A stretch of DNA of 47,142 nucleotides, taken from contig JAUYAK010000024.1 of NCBI GenBank assembly GCA_030693515.1, forward strand, positions 1 to 47,142. The letters are read 5' to 3'. Shown piece by piece: positions 13,930 to 23,444 of the stretch; within the stretch, counting starts at the first letter, position 1, and every line of letters starts with the position of its first letter. The notes below the pieces were generated by a model. The model saw only the letters and a program-made list of their open reading frames with translations, had not been told where the DNA came from and searched no databases. Both the position numbers and the translations under genes were made by a program. The stretch is from Opitutaceae bacterium. GTDB lineage: Bacteria; Verrucomicrobiota; Verrucomicrobiia; Opitutales; Opitutaceae.

Positions 13930-15840
13930 ATGTCTCCCTCCCTCTTCGACTCCCCCGACTCCATCTACACCCTGCGCACCACCGCCGCCGGGCCGTCGGG
14001 CAGCCTGCCGCTCGAGCCCAACCAGCTGCGCGCCATGGCCAGCGGCGATCTTTTCGGGATGACGCAAAACGCCGGCATGGGTTGGTCGCCCGCCGCGATG
14101 CTCGGGAAACAGTTTCTCATCCTCTCCACGCAGGGCGGCATCCGCGCGCCCGACGGTTCGCCCATCGCGCTCGGCTATCACACCGGCCATTGGGAAGTCG
14201 GCCTGCTCATGGAGGAGGCCGCGCGCACGTTCACGGCCCATCGAGCGATTCCCTTCGCCGCCTACGTCAGCGATCCGTGCGACGGGCGCACCAACGGCAC
14301 CGCGGGAATGCTCGACTCCCTCGCCTACCGCAACGACGCCGCCATCGTCCTCCGCCGCCTCATCCGCTCGCTCCCCACGCGCCGCGGAGTGCTCGGCGTC
14401 GCCACCTGCGACAAAGGCCTCCCCGCGATGCTCATGGCCCTAGCCGGCAGCCTTGATCTGCCGACGATCCTCGTGCCCGGCGGCGTCACCCTAATCGCCG
14501 AGGACGCCGAGGACACTGGCAAGGTCCAGACGCTCGCGACGCGTTTCGCCCGCGAGGAAATCACCCTCGAACACGCCGCCGAGATGGGCTGCAAGGCCTG
14601 CGGCTCGCCCGGCGGCGGCTGCCAGTTCATGGGCACGGCCGCGACCAGCCAGGTCGTCTCCGAAGCGCTGGGCCTCACGCTCCCGCACGGCGCGCTCGCG
14701 CCCTCCGGCGCCGAGATCTGGCGCGACCTCGCCCGCCGCTCCGCCCTCGCCCTCATCGAACTCGAAAAGGCCGGCACCACCACGCGCGACCTCCTCTCGC
14801 CTGATTCGTTTCACAACGCCCTCGTCACCCACGCGGCCTTCGGCGGCTCCACCAATCTCACGCTCCACATCCCCGCCATCGCGCACGCCGCCGGCCTCCC
14901 CCGCCCCACGGTGGACGACTGGGCGCGCATCAACCGCTCCGTCCCGCGCCTCGTCGACGTCCTCCCGAATGGCCCGAAGCACTACGCCACCGTGCAAGTC
15001 TTCCTCGCCGGCGGCGTGCCCGAGGTGATGCTCCACCTCCGCGACGCCGGCCTCCTCAAGCTCGACGCCCGCACCGTCACCGGCCGCACCCTCGGCGAGA
15101 ATCTCGCGTGGTGGGAAACCTCCGAGCGCCGCACCCGCCTCCGCGCGAAACTCACCACCCTCGACGGCATCGATCCCAACGACGTGATCATGTCCCCGAC
15201 GCGCGCCCGCGAACGCGGCCTCACGAGCACGATCACGTTTCTCCGCGGCAACCTCGCCCCCGAGGGCGCGCTCGTGAAGAGCACCGCCATCGCGCCCGAC
15301 GTGATCGACGTCGACGGCATTTACCTGCACGAAGGCCCCGCGCGCGTCTTCACCACCGAAGCCCGCGCCATCGCCGCGCTCAAATCCGGCAGCGTGAAAG
15401 CCGGCGACACGATGGTCCTCATCGGCCTCGGCCCCGGCATCGGCATGCCCGAGACCTACCAAGTCACTTCCGCGCTCAAATACGTGAAGGAAGGCAAACG
15501 CATCGCGCTCGTCACCGACGGCCGTTTCTCCGGCGTATCGACGGGAGCCTGCCTCGGCCACGTGAGCCCCGAAGCCTGGGCCGGCGGCCCGATCGGCAAA
15601 GTCCGCAACGGCGACCTCATCCGCGTCCGCATCGACACCCGCAGACTCGAAGGCTCGGTCGATGTCATCGGCCTCCCCTCCGCGGAGTTCAACGCGCGCC
15701 CCACCAATCCCGAGCTCACGATGGACCCGCGCGTCCCGGCCGACACCCGCCTCTGGGCCGCGCTGCAAAACGCCAGCGGCGGCCCCTGGGGCGGCTGCGT
15801 TTACGATGTGGACGAGATCGTGAAACGCCTCGGCCAGTAG
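13930..15840 (+). CDS. yjhG: YjhG/YagF-family sugar-acid (D-xylonate) dehydratase, 636 aa
   Basis: Member of the IlvD/Edd family: an Fe-S enzyme that removes water from an aldonic acid to give a 2-keto-3-deoxy acid. The protein follows E. coli YjhG closely along its length ([82 protein letters not shown]). Cluster cysteines are probably Cys117, Cys160 and one of Cys221-231. It is about 20 residues shorter than YjhG near its C terminus. YjhG uses D-xylonate, but substrate here is inferred. It is a single-gene unit on the plus strand and no xylose gene adjoins. Confidence 0.88.
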   Translation: MSPSLFDSPDSIYTLRTTAAGPSGSLPLEPNQLRAMASGDLFGMTQNAGMGWSPAAMLGKQFLILSTQGGIRAPDGSPIALGYHTGHWEVGLLMEEAARTFTAHRAIPFAAYVSDPCDGRTNGTAGMLDSLAYRNDAAIVLRRLIRSLPTRRGVLGVATCDKGLPAMLMALAGSLDLPTILVPGGVTLIAEDAEDTGKVQTLATRFAREEITLEHAAEMGCKACGSPGGGCQFMGTAATSQVVSEALGLTLPHGALAPSGAEIWRDLARRSALALIELEKAGTTTRDLLSPDSFHNALVTHAAFGGSTNLTLHIPAIAHAAGLPRPTVDDWARINRSVPRLVDVLPNGPKHYATVQVFLAGGVPEVMLHLRDAGLLKLDARTVTGRTLGENLAWWETSERRTRLRAKLTTLDGIDPNDVIMSPTRARERGLTSTITFLRGNLAPEGALVKSTAIAPDVIDVDGIYLHEGPARVFTTEARAIAALKSGSVKAGDTMVLIGLGPGIGMPETYQVTSALKYVKEGKRIALVTDGRFSGVSTGACLGHVSPEAWAGGPIGKVRNGDLIRVRIDTRRLEGSVDVIGLPSAEFNARPTNPELTMDPRVPADTRLWAALQNASGGPWGGCVYDVDEIVKRLGQ

Positions 15841-15887
15841 GGCGGCGCTCCGACCCGCCCTTCCGGCTTCGAGCCGTTCTGAAATCA

Positions 15888-15980
15888 GTTTGTCATCGCG
15901 AGGAGCGAAGCGCCGTGGCGATCCATCTGAAATTCAGGCTGGATTGCCACGCCCGCCGATCCGGGCTCGCAATGACAAAC
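15888..15980. repeat. Palindromic interspersed repeat
   Basis: GTTTGTCATCGCGAG and CTCGCAATGACAAAC are inverted ends with one mismatch. The interior (GGCGATCCATCTGAAATTCA) matches the 9786-9878 copy in part. It is non-coding and lies just after the dehydratase. Confidence 0.75.
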
Positions 15981-16052
15981 GCAATGGAGTCACCAGCCGG
16001 CCAAGTGCCGCCGCCTCATTCCGCCATCGCAGACCCAATTCCCAAAGGCCAT

Positions 16053-16127
16053 CCACGGATAGCACGAATCCTCACGGACAGGGCCCACGCAGTTTTCCTC
16101 CATCGTGTTCATCCGTGCCCTCCGTGG
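16053..16127. repeat. CCACGGA...TCCGTGG interspersed repeat
   Basis: CCACGGA at the left and TCCGTGG at the right enclose further half-sites (CACGGA, ATCCGTG). This resembles a repeat type common between genes in related genomes. With 15888-15980 it accounts for most of the 400-bp gap before the channel gene; nothing else is seen there. Confidence 0.55.
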
Positions 16128-16242
16128 TTAAAAATCCCCCCTGCTCTTCCAACCGCCGCCGCCTCTCAACCACCGCAGGGAATCACTGGTGGTTTGGCCG
16201 GAGTTGGACCAACCTCGCCTCTCTGCCCCGCTGCCGCACCCC

Positions 16243-17946
16243 ATGAAATCGCTCCTCGCCGTCGTCGCGTCGTTTTTGGAAACCCGCACGAGCCGCTCCA
16301 ACCTGCTCGCCCTGGTCAAGCTGCTCGCGTTCTTCTTCGTCCTGATCGTGGGGTTCAGCATCGGCTTCCACTACCTGATGGAGCACGAAGGCCAGCAGCA
16401 CACTTGGATCACCGGTATCTATTGGACGCTGACCGTCATGTCCACGCTGGGCTTCGGCGACATCACGTTTCACACGGATCTGGGCCGGCTCTTTTCGCTC
16501 GTCGTGTTAATCACCGGGGTGGTGTTCCTGCTCGTGCTGCTACCTTTCACTTTCATCGAATTCTTCTACGCCCCGTGGATGAAAGCGCAGGCCAAGGCGC
16601 AGGCTCCCCGCGAACTGCCCCCAGGAACCCGCGGCCACGTGCTGCTGACCCGTTACGGAGCCGTGACGAAGCACCTGATCAAGCTGCTAAAAAAACACCG
16701 GCACCCCTACTTCATTTTGGCCCCCACCCTGGCCGAGGCGATGGAACTACGGGACCAAAACCTGCCGGTCGTATTGGGTGAGCTCAACGACCCTGAAACC
16801 TACCGGCGGCTGCGCATTGATCAGGCGGCCATGGTTGTCACCACCCGGACCGACGTCATCAACACCAACGTCGCCTTCACCGTTCGTGAAACCGCCGCAA
16901 ACATCCCGATTGTCGCCACCGCGACCACCGAGTCCGCCCGCGACGCCATGGAATTGGCCGGCGCCACCCGGGTGCTGTGCCTGGATTTCATGATGGGGCA
17001 GGCTCTCGCCCGGCGGGTGATCGACCGCGACGCTTCCGCCCACCGCATCGGCAATCTCGAAGGGCTCCACATCGCGGAAGCCAGCGCCGGCGGCACGTCG
17101 CTGGTCGGCCGGAAGATCGTCGACACCGGCCTCAGGGGCGACATCGGGGTCAGCGTCGTGGGCGTATGGGACCACGGACACCTCAAGCCAGCCGGCCCCG
17201 AAAGTGAAATTGGCGCCAACACGATTCTCGTCCTCGCCGGCACGCGCGAGCAAATCGACCGCTACAACCAGCAGATGGCGCGCACCGAACAGGGCCGGAG
17301 CCGGGTCGTGATTGTCGGCAGCGGCCGGGTGGGCCGGGCCACCGCGGCGGCACTCGACGAGCGCAAGATCGAATGGAAGATGATCGAAAAACTCCCCGAG
17401 CGGGTGCGCGACCCCGCCCGGGCCATCATCGGCGACGCCGCCGAACTCGAAATCATCGTGCAGTCGGGCATGCGTGAATCCTCCAGCGTCATCATCACCA
17501 CCCACGACGACGATCTGAACATTTTCCTCACCATCCTCTATCGCCGTTTGCGGCCCAACCTCCAGATCATCTGCCGTTGCACGAATGAAATCAACGTCTC
17601 GACCCTGCACCGGGCCGGCGCCGACTTGGTAATGTCCTATGCCTCGATGGGAGCCAATTCGATCTTCAACGAACTGCGGGGCAGCCACACCCTCCTCCTC
17701 GCCGAGGGCGTGAGCATCTTTCCGGTGCCGGTTCCCGCCTCGCTCGCCGGCCAGACCATCGGCGATTCCGCGATCCGCGCGAAGACCGGCTGCACGGTGA
17801 TCGCCCTCGAAATCGACGGCCAGCGCACCATCAACCCCGCCCCCACGACGACCCTCACCGCGGGAGCGAAGATGCTCCTCGTGGGCACGCTCGACGCTGA
17901 GGAGAGCTTTTTGAAACGCTTCCTCCGGGCCGACGAGAAGTCGTAG
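16243..17946 (+). CDS. Potassium channel with two RCK/TrkA domains, 567 aa
   Basis: Two membrane spans (about residues 23-45 and 82-106) flank a pore loop with the selectivity filter TLGFGD at 68-73, as in two-TM K+ channels. Two cytoplasmic RCK domains follow, each with a Rossmann part and a TrkA-C part. The second has an intact nucleotide motif VVIVGSGRVG; the first reads HVLLTRYGAV, without the GxGxxG glycines, so only one ligand site looks canonical. The protein would gate K+ flux across the inner membrane. ATG 16243 gives a sensible N terminus. It is a stand-alone plus-strand gene. Confidence 0.88.
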   Translation: MKSLLAVVASFLETRTSRSNLLALVKLLAFFFVLIVGFSIGFHYLMEHEGQQHTWITGIYWTLTVMSTLGFGDITFHTDLGRLFSLVVLITGVVFLLVLLPFTFIEFFYAPWMKAQAKAQAPRELPPGTRGHVLLTRYGAVTKHLIKLLKKHRHPYFILAPTLAEAMELRDQNLPVVLGELNDPETYRRLRIDQAAMVVTTRTDVINTNVAFTVRETAANIPIVATATTESARDAMELAGATRVLCLDFMMGQALARRVIDRDASAHRIGNLEGLHIAEASAGGTSLVGRKIVDTGLRGDIGVSVVGVWDHGHLKPAGPESEIGANTILVLAGTREQIDRYNQQMARTEQGRSRVVIVGSGRVGRATAAALDERKIEWKMIEKLPERVRDPARAIIGDAAELEIIVQSGMRESSSVIITTHDDDLNIFLTILYRRLRPNLQIICRCTNEINVSTLHRAGADLVMSYASMGANSIFNELRGSHTLLLAEGVSIFPVPVPASLAGQTIGDSAIRAKTGCTVIALEIDGQRTINPAPTTTLTAGAKMLLVGTLDAEESFLKRFLRADEKS

Positions 17947-18143
17947 GCGCGGGCGGCCATGGGGACGGCGTGATTACGTGCTGCCCCGTGTCCAGCCGCC
18001 GGGTAGACGAGCGACCACGGATCGCTCGTGCGGCGCCGACGCCGCCGGTCGTCGGTCGCCCGCAGGGATGCGGGCACTCGATTGCGATCTTCGCGGACCG
18101 CGCCGACGAAGATCACGTCGTGCCGCACCGGTCCGCAAATTTC

Positions 18144-18173
18144 TGTCCAATTCCCTGCGCTTCGCGGCATAAC
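18144..18173 (+). promoter_or_regulatory. ECF-type promoter motif before the sigma factor gene
   Basis: TGTCCAATT (18144-18152), 13 bp, then GGCATAAC (18166-18173), followed by CTCC. The start codon is 30 nt further on. The same two boxes with the same spacer occur before three sulfatase genes (26224, 30546, 46953). The spacing suits the -35/-10 of an ECF promoter and implies autoregulation. Upstream 17947-18143 shows no gene. Confidence 0.75.
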
Positions 18174-18203
18174 CTCCCGCGCACTCCGTGCTTTTACCAC
18201 CCC

Positions 18204-18737
18204 ATGAGCACCCCTCTCCACGCTCTCGACGGTGAAGCCTTCACCCGGCTCCTGCTCCAAAATCAGCGCCGCATCGCCGGGCTGATTTTCGCGCTCGTGC
18301 CCAACGGACCCGACGCCGACGATGTGATGCAGGAAACCTGCGCCGTGCTCTGGCGGAAGTTTGGCGAGTTTCAGCCCGGCAGCGATTTTGGCGCGTGGGC
18401 CCTGCGCATCGCACGTTTTCAGGTGATGAGTCACTACAACCGTCGTCGCCGCGCGCAGGCGCGCCTGAGCGACGAGATCATCGAAACCATCGCCGACACG
18501 CTCGCCGAGCTGCGCTGGGAATCCTCCGACCGCGCCGAGGCCCTGCGCGCGTGCGTCGGCCAGCTCAAGGAACGCGAGGTCCAACTCGTCCAACGCCGCT
18601 ACGATGGCGGCGAATCCGTTGATGAAATCGCCCGGCACCTCGGGGCCACTGTGCATGCCGTCTACAAGGCCCTCGCCCGCCTGCACGTGCGGCTGCTCGG
18701 GTGCGTCAACGCCAAGCTTCAGGCCCCGCAGCCATGA
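18204..18737 (+). CDS. ECF sigma factor, Rhodopirellula/Verrucomicrobium type, 177 aa
   Basis: Extracytoplasmic-function sigma factor that directs RNA polymerase to a small regulon. Region 2 spans about residues 12-85 (DADDVMQETCAVLWRKF, FGAWALRIARFQVMSHYNRR); region 4 is about 115-165 with the HTH ESVDEIARHLGATVHAVYKA. Both match the TIGR02989-like family typical of verrucomicrobia and planctomycetes. It overlaps the FecR-LamG gene in ATGA, the classic sigma/anti-sigma arrangement. The conserved motif 30 nt upstream is shared with sulfatase genes, so this factor probably drives itself and them. ATG 18204 is preferred to a much longer frame from 17970 because that extension has no family similarity and covers the motif. 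Confidence 0.9.
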   Translation: MSTPLHALDGEAFTRLLLQNQRRIAGLIFALVPNGPDADDVMQETCAVLWRKFGEFQPGSDFGAWALRIARFQVMSHYNRRRRAQARLSDEIIETIADTLAELRWESSDRAEALRACVGQLKEREVQLVQRRYDGGESVDEIARHLGATVHAVYKALARLHVRLLGCVNAKLQAPQP

Positions 18738-20284
18738 GCGATCCTGCTTCCTCCTTGTCCGCCATGGAGCTCGACCGGCTCGCCGAACTTGCGGAGAAAC
18801 TGCGCGCCAACGCCCTGGCCGACGCCGAGGTCGCCGAGCTCGAATCGCTGCTCGCCGAATCCGCCGCGGCCCGCACCGCGTTTGCCGAACTGGCGATGCT
18901 CACGGCCGAACTGCGGCACACGCACGGTCGGCACACGTTTCCCGTGCCGACGGAAACCCGCCCCGGCAGGCTGGTGACATTTTTCTGCCAGCGCTGGCTC
19001 CCGCTGGCCGCCGCGGCCTGCCTCGCCTTGGCCGCGCTTGGGGTTTGGCGCTACGGTCCGGCGCGCTCCACCGCCCACGGCGGCCCCATCGCCACCATCA
19101 CCAACGCCAGCGGTGCCGTGCTCCTCGCCGACGACCGCGCGACCGACGCCTCCGTCGGCGCCACGCTGCGCGGCGGCGCGTTGCATCTGCGCAGCGGGCT
19201 GCTCGAGCTGACCTATCCGAGCGGCGTCGTGCTCGTGCTGGAATCGCCGGCCCGCTTTGATCTGCGCAGCGCCACCACGCTTTGGCTGGCCGCGGGGAAT
19301 GTGAGCGCGCGCGTGCCGGGTCCGGCGGTCGAGTTCACCATCGAGACCCCCAGCGCCAGCATCGTCGATTTGGGCACCGAGTTTGGCGTGAGTGTGGGTG
19401 CCACGGGCAGCGAAGTGCACGTGTTCAAGGGCGAGGTCCTCATCAAAAACAAAAACGAGCCTGACTCGCTTCGCCTCACGGAAAACCGTGCCTCCCGCAT
19501 CGACACACAGACCCGCACACCCACGGGCATCGACTACCAGCCCGAGCGTTTCTTACGCACCCTGGACGAACCCGGCAGCAGCTACCGCGACCTGATCCGG
19601 CAATACGATCCGATCGCCTACTATCGGATGCGCATCACGCCCGAGGCCACGCTCCTCCTCGACGTCACGCGCAGCCAGCTCAACGGCCGGATCGTCCTCG
19701 GATCGAGTCAGCACGCCTTCGCCACCGGCAGAATCGGCGCCGGCCTGCGACTGGGCGGGCCGGCGCCGCGCAGCTACGCCTACGTGCCCGACTTTCCGAA
19801 GGCCCCCGCCGCCGCCCTCACCGTCTGCGCCTGGGTGCGGGCGGAAAGTCGCCCGCGCTGGGCCAGCATCGCAAAAAACTGGGCCAAAGATGTCGGCTCG
19901 AATCGCGGCGGGCAGTTTCACTTCGGCCTGTTTCACGATGAAGGCAGTCTCGAGGTCCACGTGCACGACGAGGCCGGCCGCGAGGTCTGGGTGCAGGACC
20001 GCGAGCCGTTGCCGCTCGGCGAGTGGCAGTTTGTGGCCTTCACCCTCGATGGCTCGACGCTCCGCCTCTACCGCAACGGCCGCGAGATCGACTCGACGCC
20101 GTGCCGCGGTCTGACGCAGACCGCCCCCGCCGCTCTCGCGCTCGGCGTCAAACTCGACGCCTCCGGCACCGGGCCCGAGACCAACACCCCGGGCTTCTGG
20201 GATGGCACGCTCGACGAGGTCGCCATTTTCCACCGCACGCTCAGTCCCGCCCAGCTCCTCGCACTCTACGACACCGCCCGCTGA
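18734..20284 (+). CDS. FecR-type anti-sigma factor with periplasmic LamG domain, 516 aa
   Basis: Layout: a cytoplasmic helical part (1-85, probably sigma-binding), one membrane span at about 89-106 (LPLAAAACLALAALGVW), a FecR domain at about 118-245 (HLRSGLLELTYPSGVVLVLE, SIVDLGTEFGVSVG, VHVFKGEVLI), and a LamG/concanavalin-like domain at about 340-510 (ALTVCAWVRAESRP, WVQDREPLPLGEWQFVAFTL, DGTLDEVAIFHRTLSPAQLL). FecR proteins hold the paired sigma factor and respond to an external signal. LamG domains often bind glycans, so this protein may sense a polysaccharide fragment directly. It is co-translated with the sigma gene, and the TonB receptor follows after 73 nt. Confidence 0.88.
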   Translation: MSDPASSLSAMELDRLAELAEKLRANALADAEVAELESLLAESAAARTAFAELAMLTAELRHTHGRHTFPVPTETRPGRLVTFFCQRWLPLAAAACLALAALGVWRYGPARSTAHGGPIATITNASGAVLLADDRATDASVGATLRGGALHLRSGLLELTYPSGVVLVLESPARFDLRSATTLWLAAGNVSARVPGPAVEFTIETPSASIVDLGTEFGVSVGATGSEVHVFKGEVLIKNKNEPDSLRLTENRASRIDTQTRTPTGIDYQPERFLRTLDEPGSSYRDLIRQYDPIAYYRMRITPEATLLLDVTRSQLNGRIVLGSSQHAFATGRIGAGLRLGGPAPRSYAYVPDFPKAPAAALTVCAWVRAESRPRWASIAKNWAKDVGSNRGGQFHFGLFHDEGSLEVHVHDEAGREVWVQDREPLPLGEWQFVAFTLDGSTLRLYRNGREIDSTPCRGLTQTAPAALALGVKLDASGTGPETNTPGFWDGTLDEVAIFHRTLSPAQLLALYDTAR

Positions 20285-20357
20285 CCGCCCCCGCCGTGCC
20301 GGCCACGGCTCCCCGTTCGTTTCCCAGCCTTTCACCCCAGAAACGCCCCCCCACCCC

Positions 20358-23300
20358 ATGAAACTCCCTCCTTGGCCCTATCGTTTCGCCGTCTGTTTTT
20401 ACCTCGGCGCGGCCTCCAGCGTTCTCGGCCAGACCGTGACTCCGCCCGCCCTACCAGCCGCCGCCGAGGTGGTGGAGCTCAGCCCCTTCACCGTCAACGC
20501 CGCCGCCGACCAAGGCTATCGCGCCGAAAACACCCTCGCGGGCAGCCGGCTCAACACGAGTCTCCGCGACACGCCGTCTTCGGTGAGCGTTTTCACCGAA
20601 AAATTCCTGGAGGATCTCGGGATCAATCAGATCGAGGATCTGATCGGCTACACCGTCGGTGCGACCCTCGCGGTGCAGGACACCAACGCGGCCCCCAACG
20701 CCAACGCCGCCATCAACGGCCAGGGCCTCGTCCGCGGCATCGAAATTCGCGGCATCGGTTCCTCCCTCGGCCTCGACTACTTCAAGAGCATCACGCCGAA
20801 CGATTCCTACCGCATCGGCCGCTACGACGAGAGCCGCGGCCCCAACGGCATCCTCTTCGGCATCAGCTCCGCCGGCGGCCTCATCAACCAAAGCACCCTC
20901 TTGGCGACGACGAATCGCGACAGCGGCAAGATCAGCCATGAGTTCGGCCACGGCGCCGTCGCACCCAAGCGCTGGGAATTCCGCGCCAACCACGTCGTCG
21001 TTCCAGGAAAACTGGCCGTCGCGGTCTCGGCCGTTGACCAGCAAAACACCGGCTGGCGCAAGCCCGACTACCAGGACAAGCGCCGGCTCTTCGGCACGCT
21101 CACGTTTACGCCGACGAACCGCGTCACCCTCCGCGTCTCGGGTGAGCGGGGCAACGAATTCGGCTCGCGCGTCGCACCCTATCCGCTCTTCGACGGCTCG
21201 CTCGCGTGGTTGGACAACCGCAACGCCAAGGGCGTCGCCGCGGTCTCGTTTACACCCAACAATGCCGCGACCGCCACCGCTGCCCAACTCGCCGTCGGCG
21301 TCGTCGCGCGCAACCAGGGTTTCTCGGCCGCGGTCCCCGGCATCCGCCGCTTCGTCTACATCGAGAATGACGGCACCCTGTTTAATTCCACCGGCACACT
21401 CCTGACCGGTTCCTACGACAATCCCGCCGTGCGCTCGCCGACCGGCCAGCCCGGCGTGAGCGGCGTCACCCTGGCGATCAACGATCCGTCGTATGTGCCG
21501 CGCGAACTGAACTCCGGCGGACCGGGTATGTTCCGCAGCCAGAATCTCCACAACGCCACCGTGTCGCTCGATTGGCGTATCACGAATCGCCTGACCCTGA
21601 ATTTCTCCCACAACTACCAGCACACCGATCTGGAAAGTCCCGTCATCACCGGGGCGAGTCCGATGCTGTCCGGTGACGCCAATACCACGCAGGGCTTTGG
21701 CGGTCCCGCCAACCCCTACGTCGGCCGTCTCTACATCGACGCCACCTGGATCAACGGTCTGCACAGTGCGAGCTACCGCGAGTCGCGCGTGTCGCTGGCC
21801 TATGACTTGGAAACAAAATGGAAGTGGCTCGGCACTCATCGCCTCGCCGGCATGGCGTCGCGCAGCAAGGATGTGGACCGCTACAACAGCCGGCAGTGGG
21901 GCTTTCTCGGCGCACCGTTCAACGCGGCCGCCGACAACCAAAGCAACCGCATCTCCCAACGCATCTACCTCGACGAGACGAAGCCCTCCCTGTTTCAGGC
22001 GGCGGATTGGCGCACGTTGCCCAAGACGGCCCGAGTCGGGACGACCACCTATGACGCCGGCTGGATCAACGGTGCCGCGGGCACGAACAACTCCTACGCC
22101 ACGCAGGAATCCGACGCGCGCCTCGCCGTCGTGCAGAGCCATTTTTTCAACCGCCGCCTCGTGACCACGTTTGGCTACCGCGTGGATACGGCGGATATCA
22201 CGAGCTACGCGTTCACCACCGACCCGGTGTTGAAATCGTCGATCCCCGACTACGATGTCGCGAATGCCACGGTCAATTCCGTCAAAGGCATCACGCGCAC
22301 CCAGGGCGCCGTCCTCCACGTCACCTCGTGGGGATCGCTCATCGCCAATTGGTCCACCAACGTCGGCATCCCCACCTTCACCAACAAGGTGCTGCCGTAT
22401 GGCCTCATCCCCGACCCCTCGAAGGGCGAGGGATCGGACTACGGCGTCGCGCTCAATCTCCTCGAGGACCGGCTGTCGATGAAGGCCGTCTATTTCCAGA
22501 CCGACTCCAAGGGCAACACCGGCAGCGGCGGAATCGACGCCCGCTACAATCAACGCAATATCCGGATCGCCGATGCGTTGCAGGGCCCGCTGGTCGGCTC
22601 CGGCCTCGCTTATACAGCCGCGCAGTGGGCGCCGATCCGCTCGAGCATCACCGTGCCCGTCTCCGCGGCGATGTTTGACCAGACGAGCAGCGGCTACGAA
22701 TTCACCGCCCTCGCCAATCCCACCAAGAACTGGCGGGTGACCGCCACCTACTCCTACACGGACCGCATCCGCAAAAACTCCTCCGGGGCCGACGCGATTC
22801 CGTGGTATGGCTACACCTTTGCCAAAGGGCTCCTCGTCGAGGGCGTGAAACAAAACGCCGATGCCAGCTACACGATCACGCCGTCGGCCTTCACCAGCAC
22901 CGGCACGGTGGCCAAGTGGCTCGAACTCGCCGCGAAATCCCCCGCCGCCGATCTCACGAAGCTCGTGACCACCGGCACCACCACCGCCGCCCAGGAAATC
23001 CTCAATATGATCCGGGACATCAACAATGACATCGAGCAAAACGAACAACGCTGGGGCCTCCGTCCGCACAAAGTCAGCTTCTTCACCGCCTACGATTTCA
23101 CCACCGGACGACTCAAAGGCCTGACCGCCGGCGGCGGCTACCGCTGGCGCAATCCCAATGTCATCGGTCGCTACGCCAACGGCTCGGAAATCCAGGGCCG
23201 CGCCCTCACCGGCGTGGATGCCCTGGTGCGCTACAGCCACAAGGTCGCCGCGGGCCGCTTCCGCGGCACGCTGAGCTACCAACTCAATGTGACCAACCTT

Positions 23301-23441
23301 TTCGATCAGCGCGGCATCATCCCCCAACGCTTCTCCTCGACCCCCGACTTCATCATCCCCGGCGGCCGCAGTGTCGGCTACAGCCGGGTCGATTTCGTCG
23401 ACCCCCGCGCGATCCGCTTCACCACGACGTTCACCTACTGA
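20358..23441 (+). CDS. TonB-dependent outer-membrane receptor, 1027 aa
   Basis: Signal peptide (MKLPPWPYRFAVCFYLGAAS, cleavage near GQ) is followed by EVVELSPFTVNAAADQGYRA, a TonB-box-like start common in Opitutaceae receptors, then the plug (SLRDTPSSVSVFTEKFL, YDESRGPNGILFGISSAGGL) and a long beta-barrel that ends in an aromatic residue (TTTFTY). It would import a ligand, probably an oligosaccharide, through the outer membrane. There is no STN signalling domain between signal peptide and plug, so it cannot signal to FecR in the usual manner. It follows the sigma and FecR genes and is followed 3 nt later by a Tat-exported enzyme gene, all apparently one operon. Confidence 0.92.
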   Translation: MKLPPWPYRFAVCFYLGAASSVLGQTVTPPALPAAAEVVELSPFTVNAAADQGYRAENTLAGSRLNTSLRDTPSSVSVFTEKFLEDLGINQIEDLIGYTVGATLAVQDTNAAPNANAAINGQGLVRGIEIRGIGSSLGLDYFKSITPNDSYRIGRYDESRGPNGILFGISSAGGLINQSTLLATTNRDSGKISHEFGHGAVAPKRWEFRANHVVVPGKLAVAVSAVDQQNTGWRKPDYQDKRRLFGTLTFTPTNRVTLRVSGERGNEFGSRVAPYPLFDGSLAWLDNRNAKGVAAVSFTPNNAATATAAQLAVGVVARNQGFSAAVPGIRRFVYIENDGTLFNSTGTLLTGSYDNPAVRSPTGQPGVSGVTLAINDPSYVPRELNSGGPGMFRSQNLHNATVSLDWRITNRLTLNFSHNYQHTDLESPVITGASPMLSGDANTTQGFGGPANPYVGRLYIDATWINGLHSASYRESRVSLAYDLETKWKWLGTHRLAGMASRSKDVDRYNSRQWGFLGAPFNAAADNQSNRISQRIYLDETKPSLFQAADWRTLPKTARVGTTTYDAGWINGAAGTNNSYATQESDARLAVVQSHFFNRRLVTTFGYRVDTADITSYAFTTDPVLKSSIPDYDVANATVNSVKGITRTQGAVLHVTSWGSLIANWSTNVGIPTFTNKVLPYGLIPDPSKGEGSDYGVALNLLEDRLSMKAVYFQTDSKGNTGSGGIDARYNQRNIRIADALQGPLVGSGLAYTAAQWAPIRSSITVPVSAAMFDQTSSGYEFTALANPTKNWRVTATYSYTDRIRKNSSGADAIPWYGYTFAKGLLVEGVKQNADASYTITPSAFTSTGTVAKWLELAAKSPAADLTKLVTTGTTTAAQEILNMIRDINNDIEQNEQRWGLRPHKVSFFTAYDFTTGRLKGLTAGGGYRWRNPNVIGRYANGSEIQGRALTGVDALVRYSHKVAAGRFRGTLSYQLNVTNLFDQRGIIPQRFSSTPDFIIPGGRSVGYSRVDFVDPRAIRFTTTFTY

Positions 23442-23444
23442 CGC

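Noticed and set aside
15108-16781. A 557-codon plus-strand frame spanning the end of the dehydratase and start of the channel
   Set aside because: It is out of frame with both genes, is Arg/Pro/His-rich and crosses two interspersed repeats.
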